Part shown: positions 58,348 through 64,000 of the stretch, one piece after another
How the letters are laid out: every line of letters begins with the position of its first letter
Numbering within the stretch: the stretch's first letter is position 1
Assembly: GCA_008828725.1 (NCBI GenBank)
Contig: MEHQ01002239.1
Coordinates: 22,151-86,150, forward strand
Length of the DNA stretch: 64,000 bases
Direction of reading: 5' to 3'
DNA from: Saccharina japonica
Lineage: Eukaryota > Sar > Phaeophyceae > Laminariales > Laminariaceae
Notes under the pieces: model-generated
Told to the model about the DNA's origin: nothing
Seen by the model: the letters and a program-made list of their open reading frames with translations, nothing else
Databases searched by the model: none
Translations under genes and position numbers: made by a program

Positions 58348-59248
58348 GGGCGCGTTTGTCTTTTGTTGAGGCGGCGTGAAAACGATGGCTCCACGTTAGC
58401 CTCGCCTCTGCAGTAATTCATTCGGTGAAAACGCGGCGCTTTCTTCGACACCTCGGACAGATAATCGACTCATGTTACGATCTAGATCTTTCAGGGCAGA
58501 TATAGTCCGGATCTGTATGATCTGTATGATCTGTATGATATGTATGATCTGTATGACCTGCATGATATGTATGATCTGTATGATCTGTATGATCTGCGTA
58601 CAGTTAGCAGATCATGTTACCGCGTAGGACCCGTTTGACCTGCATGGTCTATACCGTGATCTGTGCGACGTTGTGCTCTGCTTTTTTTCCCCTTTCCGCC
58701 AGTGAGGAAAAGTCGACAAGACGGAAAATCGATCTTCGCCATCAAAAATGAATACCTGGTATATTACAACAAACTACTTGGATGATGATCTTGTACGAAG
58801 TAGGCTTATCACTATCGTATGTACAGCAGTTCATTGCCCTTGGTTCCGTTTTCAATCTCGTGTCTAGCATGTGGTTTTCTGATTAATAACGCACGACGTT
58901 TTGTCTTCAAGAATGGCCATTTTGGATATTTACCTAGAAATGCCATTCCAAGGGTATACTACAAAAACGAAAAGAAAAGAAAATCGAGACGGCGAATTTT
59001 CCTTTTTACCGAGGGAATCGTTGGAAACAAGCGGCGTGTGAATTGTTGGCTTAGTTTTTCCAACACAACCATTGTCAGATCCAAAAACAAGGTGACATCT
59101 CAAATGAGAACCCCTGTACTACTACAGTACTACTACTACTACTACTAAATACCACTCCTACTAAATACTACTACTATTTATACTACTGCTACTACTATTA
59201 ATAGTAGTACTACTGCTACTACTACTAGCTGTGTACTACTACTATTAA

Positions 59249-59281
<33 letters not shown>

Positions 59282-61320
59282 CATTACTACTACTACTGGG
59301 GGAGGACCAAATACATCATTTTTTGGTGCGCCGTTTCTATGGTACGTAGATCCCAAATAAAGGGTACGCGTTACGTACGTACGTACGTATGTATATAGGG
59401 TGTGTTCTTCACATTAAACTGTTCTTTCTGTTTTGCGTACCCATCGACATCCAGCAAAAACATCTTGATAGCCGGTGCCGCGCCCCTGCTGATTGCGAGT
59501 ATATACGTATACGAGTATAGGGGGGGAGGAGAGGAGATGAGACGAGAGGTTATTACTTCGTATGTATTTAAGGCAATCGTAGTCGCCATTTGTTAAGGCA
59601 TTTCGAGTACGAGTACTCGTATATCGACCGTTGGGTTTCACTTACTGGTAATAAAAGGTTAACCAATCACCTACTACCCAAACTAAGCCTTATATACGCG
59701 TAGCATATACGATATGTATGTTAAGAGTCTATATACGTATGAATACGTATCCTGCCCTGTCCTGCCCACCATTACTATTTTTTTCCAGATAATATCGTAC
59801 GAGTACGACGTACGAGTATACGTATCCAAAGATGAAGATCCAAGCATGATAAGAATATCCAAAGATCCAAATATCCAAATATCCTAAAAAAAATGTTGCC
59901 CACACCAAGTAGGATCGTATCCAAAATTATGATATTGGATCTTGTATGTTGATTGGAGCTACGCGTACGATGATATCGGGGTTTCCACAACCTAACCGTC
60001 CGTTATTATTGGATCCAAGATCTCCCACACAGCTTTGTTCGTTGCGATATTTTGTCGGTACTACTTTTGACTTTTGGCACGCGAGCAACGCCGCCATCTA
60101 CTCTGTATCCATCCCTATCTTCTGCTTCTTCTTCTGCTTTGTCCCACACGTTGTTGGCCTCTGGCCTCCTCCTCCTCTATGGGGGCCGGCACGAAAGACA
60201 GAGGCGCTGGGTATCCTCGCCGTAATAACAACAATAAGATCAAAAGCGGCGGCGGCGGGGACCCGAATAACAAGACGGCGGTGGGCACAGCAGCAGCAGC
60301 AGCAGCAGCAGCAGCGTCGTTGATCGTTACTCGAGGAGGAGGTGGTCCAGGAGGAGGAGGAGGAAACAACACAACAGCAGTGAGAACAGATACTCGTACC
60401 ACCACCACCGGCGTTAAAGTTGTTGCTGGGAAGCTCTCGCGTGCTCGCCGTCGCCGCCCGCCACGACGAGCGATGATGCAGCAGCAGCAGCTTGGGACAT
60501 TCGATGCAGCAGCAGCAGGTGGTGGTGGTGGTGGTACTTCTGGTCCAGGTCCATTATTATCTCGAGGTTATTGTGCTGGTGACCTCCGAGGAGGAAGGAC
60601 TGAAAAAAATAGCAGCAGCCGGTCGCGCCGACACTCGGCGTCTCTTCCCGTGCTTGTCCGTCGTGATGGTCGTCGTCGTCGTGATAATGATGATGGCGAG
60701 AATGTTGACCGCCACCGAGATGGTGACCATGACGACGACGACGAAGAAGGAGAAGAAGGAGCTGATCGCGACGATACGAGTATCGCTACAGGTAGTGGTA
60801 GCTGGAAGAGGTTGACTGGCTCAACGCAATTGATGACGGCGGCGGCGGCGGCCGCGGCCGCGGAAAATCATTTTTCTTCTACAGCAGGGCCGACCGCGAC
60901 ATCTTTGAGCGGCGAGTATAAGCATGCAGTGTCTCGCAGCAGCAGCAGCAGCAGTTTGATGGTGATGCAACAATGCGCCAACCAGCAGAAACAATCCTCT
61001 TCTCCGACGGGCACACCACCCCTGCTACCACCACCACAAGCAGTATTGGACGGGGCCAGGCCCTACGGTGGTGGTAGCGGTGGACGCAACAATAACAATT
61101 ATGGCCTGGTGGCGAGCCAACAAGAAGAAGAAGAACTCGCGACACTACGCAGAGGCGTGGATGATCTCCTTGCCCGGCCGCCGCCAAGCCTCGAAGGCAC
61201 CAAGCCCGCTGGGAACGACGGCTGCTGCCGCCGCCGCAGTGATCGAGCCTCCTCTTCTTCTCCTTTTCTTGTGCAAAATCGACGCGACAGCAACAACTAC
61301 AGCAAACCGGCCTCTAGCAT
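58348..61320 (+). repeat. Tandem unit, copy 2
   Basis: The same order as copy 1 but without the MITE pair, with a shorter (TAC)n tract and with most of the gene. It ends inside the gene, joined to the 9-bp repeat of the next unit. Confidence 0.9.
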
Positions 61321-61399
61321 GCATGATATGTATGATCTGTATGATCTGTATGATCTGCGTACAGTTAGCAGATCATGTTACCGCGTAGGACCCGTTTGA
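60179..61399 (+). CDS. Low-complexity protein, second tandem copy with chimeric end
   Basis: An open frame of 406 residues starts at the first ATG, which lies in the CTCCTCCTCTATGG context shared by all three copies. The product is disordered: poly-Ala, poly-Gly, Asn runs, basic clusters such as RARRRRPPRRAMM, an acidic run (HDDDDEEGEEGADRDD) and poly-Ser. A more ordered stretch, QQEEEELATLRRGVDDLLAR, could be a short helix. I do not recognise the family. The last 29 or so codons, with a repeated MYDLYDLYDL, do not belong to the original gene. They come from the 9-bp repeat and following DNA at the start of the next unit, joined near 61320. The normal 3' end is not in this window. Expression is unknown. 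Confidence 0.45.
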   Translation: MGAGTKDRGAGYPRRNNNNKIKSGGGGDPNNKTAVGTAAAAAAAAASLIVTRGGGGPGGGGGNNTTAVRTDTRTTTTGVKVVAGKLSRARRRRPPRRAMMQQQQLGTFDAAAAGGGGGGTSGPGPLLSRGYCAGDLRGGRTEKNSSSRSRRHSASLPVLVRRDGRRRRDNDDGENVDRHRDGDHDDDDEEGEEGADRDDTSIATGSGSWKRLTGSTQLMTAAAAAAAAENHFSSTAGPTATSLSGEYKHAVSRSSSSSSLMVMQQCANQQKQSSSPTGTPPLLPPPQAVLDGARPYGGGSGGRNNNNYGLVASQQEEEELATLRRGVDDLLARPPPSLEGTKPAGNDGCCRRRSDRASSSSPFLVQNRRDSNNYSKPASSMHDMYDLYDLYDLRTVSRSCYRVGPV

Positions 61400-61878
61400 C
61401 CTGCATGGTCTATACCGTGATCTGTGCGACGTTGTGCTCTGCTTTTTTTCCCCTTTCCGCCAGTGAGGAAAAGTCGACAAGACGGAAAATCGATCTTCGC
61501 CATCAAAAATGAATACCTGGTATATTACAACAAACTACTTGGATGGTGATCTTATACGAAGTAGGCTATCACTATCGTATGTACAATAGTTCATTGCCCT
61601 TGGTTCCTTTTTCAATCTCGTGTCTAGCATGTGGTTTTCTGATTAATAACGCACGACTTTTTGTCTTCAAGAATGGCCATTTTGGATATTTACCTAGAAA
61701 TGCCATTCCAAGGGTATACTACAAAAACGAAAAGAAAAGAAAATCGAGAATGCGAATTTTCCTTTTTACCGAGGGAATCGTTGGAAACAAGCGGCGTGTG
61801 AATTGTTGGCTTAGTTTTTCCAACACAACCATTGTCAGATCCAAAAACAAGGTGACATCTCAAATGAGAACCCCTGTA

Positions 61879-61935
<57 letters not shown>

Positions 61936-62083
61936 AATACCACTCCTACTAAATACTACTACTATTTATACTACTGCTACTACTATTAATAGTACTACTA
62001 CTGCTACTACTACTAGCTGTGTACTACTACTACCACTACTACTACTACTGCTACTACTACTAGCTGTGTACTACTACTACCAT

Positions 62084-62117
<34 letters not shown>

Positions 62118-62381
62118 GGGGGAGGACCAAATACATCATTTTTTGGTGCGCCGTTTCTATGGTATTATACGTAGATCCCAAATAAAGGGTACGCGTTACG
62201 TACGTACGTATGTATATAGGGTGTGTTCTTCACATTAAACTGTTCTTTCTGTTTTACGTACCCATCGACATCCAGCAAAAACATCTTGATAGCCGGTGCC
62301 GCGCCCCTGCTGATTGCGAGTATATACGTATACGAGTATAGGGGGGGAGGAGAGGAGAGGTTATTATGTATTTAACCCTTA

Positions 62382-62530
62382 TAGGACTGGAGTCCCATTT
62401 TGGGGACAAATTACTTAGAATTAGAGTGGTTTGTCCCCAAAACGGGACTACGTATAGGACTGGAGTCCCGTTTTGGGGACAAACTACTTAGAATTAGAGT
62501 GGTTTGTCCCCAAAACGGGACTGCAGTACT
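62382..62530. mobile_element. MITE pair in tandem unit 3
   Basis: Counterpart of 57590-57738 with a single-base difference visible in the second hairpin. Absent from the matching place in unit 2 (near 59571). Confidence 0.75.
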
Positions 62531-63121
62531 AAAATCGTAGTCGCCATTTGTTAAGGCATTTCGAGTACGAGTACTCGTATATCGACCGTTGGGTTTCACT
62601 TACTGGTAATAAAAGGTTAACCAATCACCTACTACCCAAACTAAGCCTTATATACGCGTAGCATATATTATGATATGTATGTTAAGAGTCTATATACGTA
62701 CGTATCCTGCCCTGTCCTGCCCATTACTATTTTTTTCCAGATAATATACGAGTACGACGTACGAGTATACGTATCAAAAGATGAAGATCCAAGCATGATG
62801 AGAATATCCAAAGATCCAAATATCCAAATATCCAAAAAAATATGTTGCACACACCAAGTAGGATCGTATCCGAAATTATGATATTGGATCTTGTATGTTG
62901 ATTGGAGCTACGCGTACGATGATATCGGGGTTTCCACAACCTAACCGTCCGTTATTGGATCCAAGATCTCCCACACAGCTTTGTTCGTTGCGATATTTTG
63001 TCGGTACTTTTGACTTTTGGCACGCGAGCAACGCCGCCATCTACTCTGTATCCATCCCTACCTTCTGCTTCTTCTTCTGCTTTGTCCCACACCTTGTTGG
63101 CCTCTGGCCTCCTCCTCCTCT

Positions 63122-64000
63122 ATGGGGGCCGGCACGAAAGGCAGAGGCGCTGGGTATCCTCGCCGTAATAACAACAATAAGATCAAAAGCGGCGGCGGCG
63201 GGGACCCGAATAACAGGACGGCGGTGGGCACAGCAGCAGCAGCAGCAGCGTCGTTGATCGTTACTCGAGGAGGAGGTGGTCCAGGAGGAGGAGGAGGAAA
63301 CAACACAACAGCAGTGAGAACAGATACTCGTACCACCACCACCGGCGTTAAAGTTGTTGCTGGGAAGCTCTCGCGTGCTCGCCGTCGCCGCCCGCCACGA
63401 CGAGCGATGATGCAGCAGCAGCAGCTTGGGACATTCGATGCAGCAGCAGCAGCAGGTGGTGGTGGTGGTGGTGGTGGTACTTCTGGTCCAGGTCCATTAT
63501 TATCTCGAGGTTATTGTGCTGGTGACCTCCGAGGAGGAAGGATTGAAAAAATTAGCAGCAGCCGGTCGCGCCGACACTCGGCGTCTCTTCCCGTGCTTGT
63601 CCGTCGTGATGGTCGTCGTCGTCGTGATAATGATGATGGCGAGAATGTTGACCGCCACCGAGATGGTGACCATGACGACGACGACGAAGAAGGAGAAGAA
63701 GGAGCTGATCGCGACGATACGAGTATCGCTACAGGTAGTGGTAGCTGGAAGAGGTTGACTGGCTCAACGCAATTGATGACGGCGGCGGCGGCGGCCGCGG
63801 CCGCGGAAAATCATTTTTCTTCTACAGCAGGGCCGACCGCGACATCTTTGAGCGGCGAGTATAAGCATGCAGTGTCTCGCAGCAGCAGCAGCAGCAGCAG
63901 TTTGATGGTGATGCAACAATGCGCCAACCAGCAGAAACAAGCCTCTTCTCCGACGGGCACACCACCCCTGCTACCACCACCACAAGCAGTATTGGACGGG
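63122..64000 (+). CDS. Low-complexity protein, third tandem copy, partial at 3' end
   Basis: The same gene as the copy at 60179, open from its ATG to the window edge (about 293 codons visible). It differs by a few residues and by repeat length: fewer Ala codons near residue 37, longer poly-Gly, one more Ser. Length changes are whole codons, so the frame is kept, which is mild evidence that the frame is translated. The function is unknown. Confidence 0.5.
   Translation, partial: MGAGTKGRGAGYPRRNNNNKIKSGGGGDPNNRTAVGTAAAAAASLIVTRGGGGPGGGGGNNTTAVRTDTRTTTTGVKVVAGKLSRARRRRPPRRAMMQQQQLGTFDAAAAAGGGGGGGGTSGPGPLLSRGYCAGDLRGGRIEKISSSRSRRHSASLPVLVRRDGRRRRDNDDGENVDRHRDGDHDDDDEEGEEGADRDDTSIATGSGSWKRLTGSTQLMTAAAAAAAAENHFSSTAGPTATSLSGEYKHAVSRSSSSSSSLMVMQQCANQQKQASSPTGTPPLLPPPQAVLDG

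Larger units (their letters stand above)
61321..64000 (+). repeat. Tandem unit, copy 3 (runs off the window)
   Basis: It starts at the 9-bp repeat, so it lacks the first 210 or so bases of the unit. Positions 61370-61860 match copy 2 in most diagnostic differences, while later parts, including the MITE pair, match copy 1. Confidence 0.9.

Noticed and set aside
60115-60408. Minus-strand Leu and Pro-rich frame in the tandem gene
   Set aside because: Antisense of Ala, Gly and Arg codon runs. The plus frame is longer and its length changes are whole codons.

Overview
The window is nuclear DNA of an intron-rich eukaryote. Compact GC-rich exons sit in introns of 0.2 to 10 kb that are filled with triplet microsatellites, minisatellites, small inverted-repeat transposons and poly-C tracts. 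Protein-coding exons carry poly-Ala, poly-Gly, poly-Gln and Ser insertions. Together with TTAGGG-type telomere-like motifs this suggests a brown alga (an Ectocarpus-like stramenopile). That assignment is inference from style, not from a marker gene. All exon models below were built by joining splice sites whose reading phases agree.

Layout. (1) 1-8784, plus strand: the 3' part of a WD40-repeat gene with six exons, its start lying left of the window. A possible further exon lies near 12.1 kb. (2) 8785-15664: introns or intergenic DNA rich in TIR miniature elements. (3) 15665-19901, plus: a two-exon gene of unknown function. (4) 20245-34627, minus: a five-exon homocysteine S-methyltransferase, convergent with gene 3. 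Its 9.7-kb first intron holds a giant imperfect palindrome with arms of about 3.3 kb, plus two further TIR elements. (5) 34628-34972: a short divergent promoter region. (6) 34973-56012, plus: a 14-exon Hsp110-family chaperone gene spread over 21 kb. It includes an 866-base assembly gap, a dozen copies of a poly-C-tailed short repeat and several minisatellites. (7) 56308-64000: a tandem array of a unit of about 2.8 kb that carries the promoter and 5' part of a low-complexity gene. Copy 1 is cut by a single N, copy 2 has a chimeric 3' end, and copy 3 runs off the window.

How the genes relate. The methyltransferase (methionine synthesis from homocysteine) and the Hsp110 chaperone (nucleotide exchange and protein folding) share a 345-bp divergent upstream region, so co-regulation is possible but unproven. 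The WD40 gene has features of the flagellar WDR49/CFAP337 type, which is only a suggestion. No RNA gene, CRISPR array, reverse transcriptase, integrase or capsid gene was recognised.

Most notable. An intronic minisatellite has been built from the 3' end and splice donor of an Hsp110 exon. Several introns are GC-AG with an AG|GCGAG or AG|GCAAG donor, and three of them are confirmed by reading phase. An interspersed short element ends in long poly-C. A large palindrome inside a gene carries two reading frames conserved in both arms.
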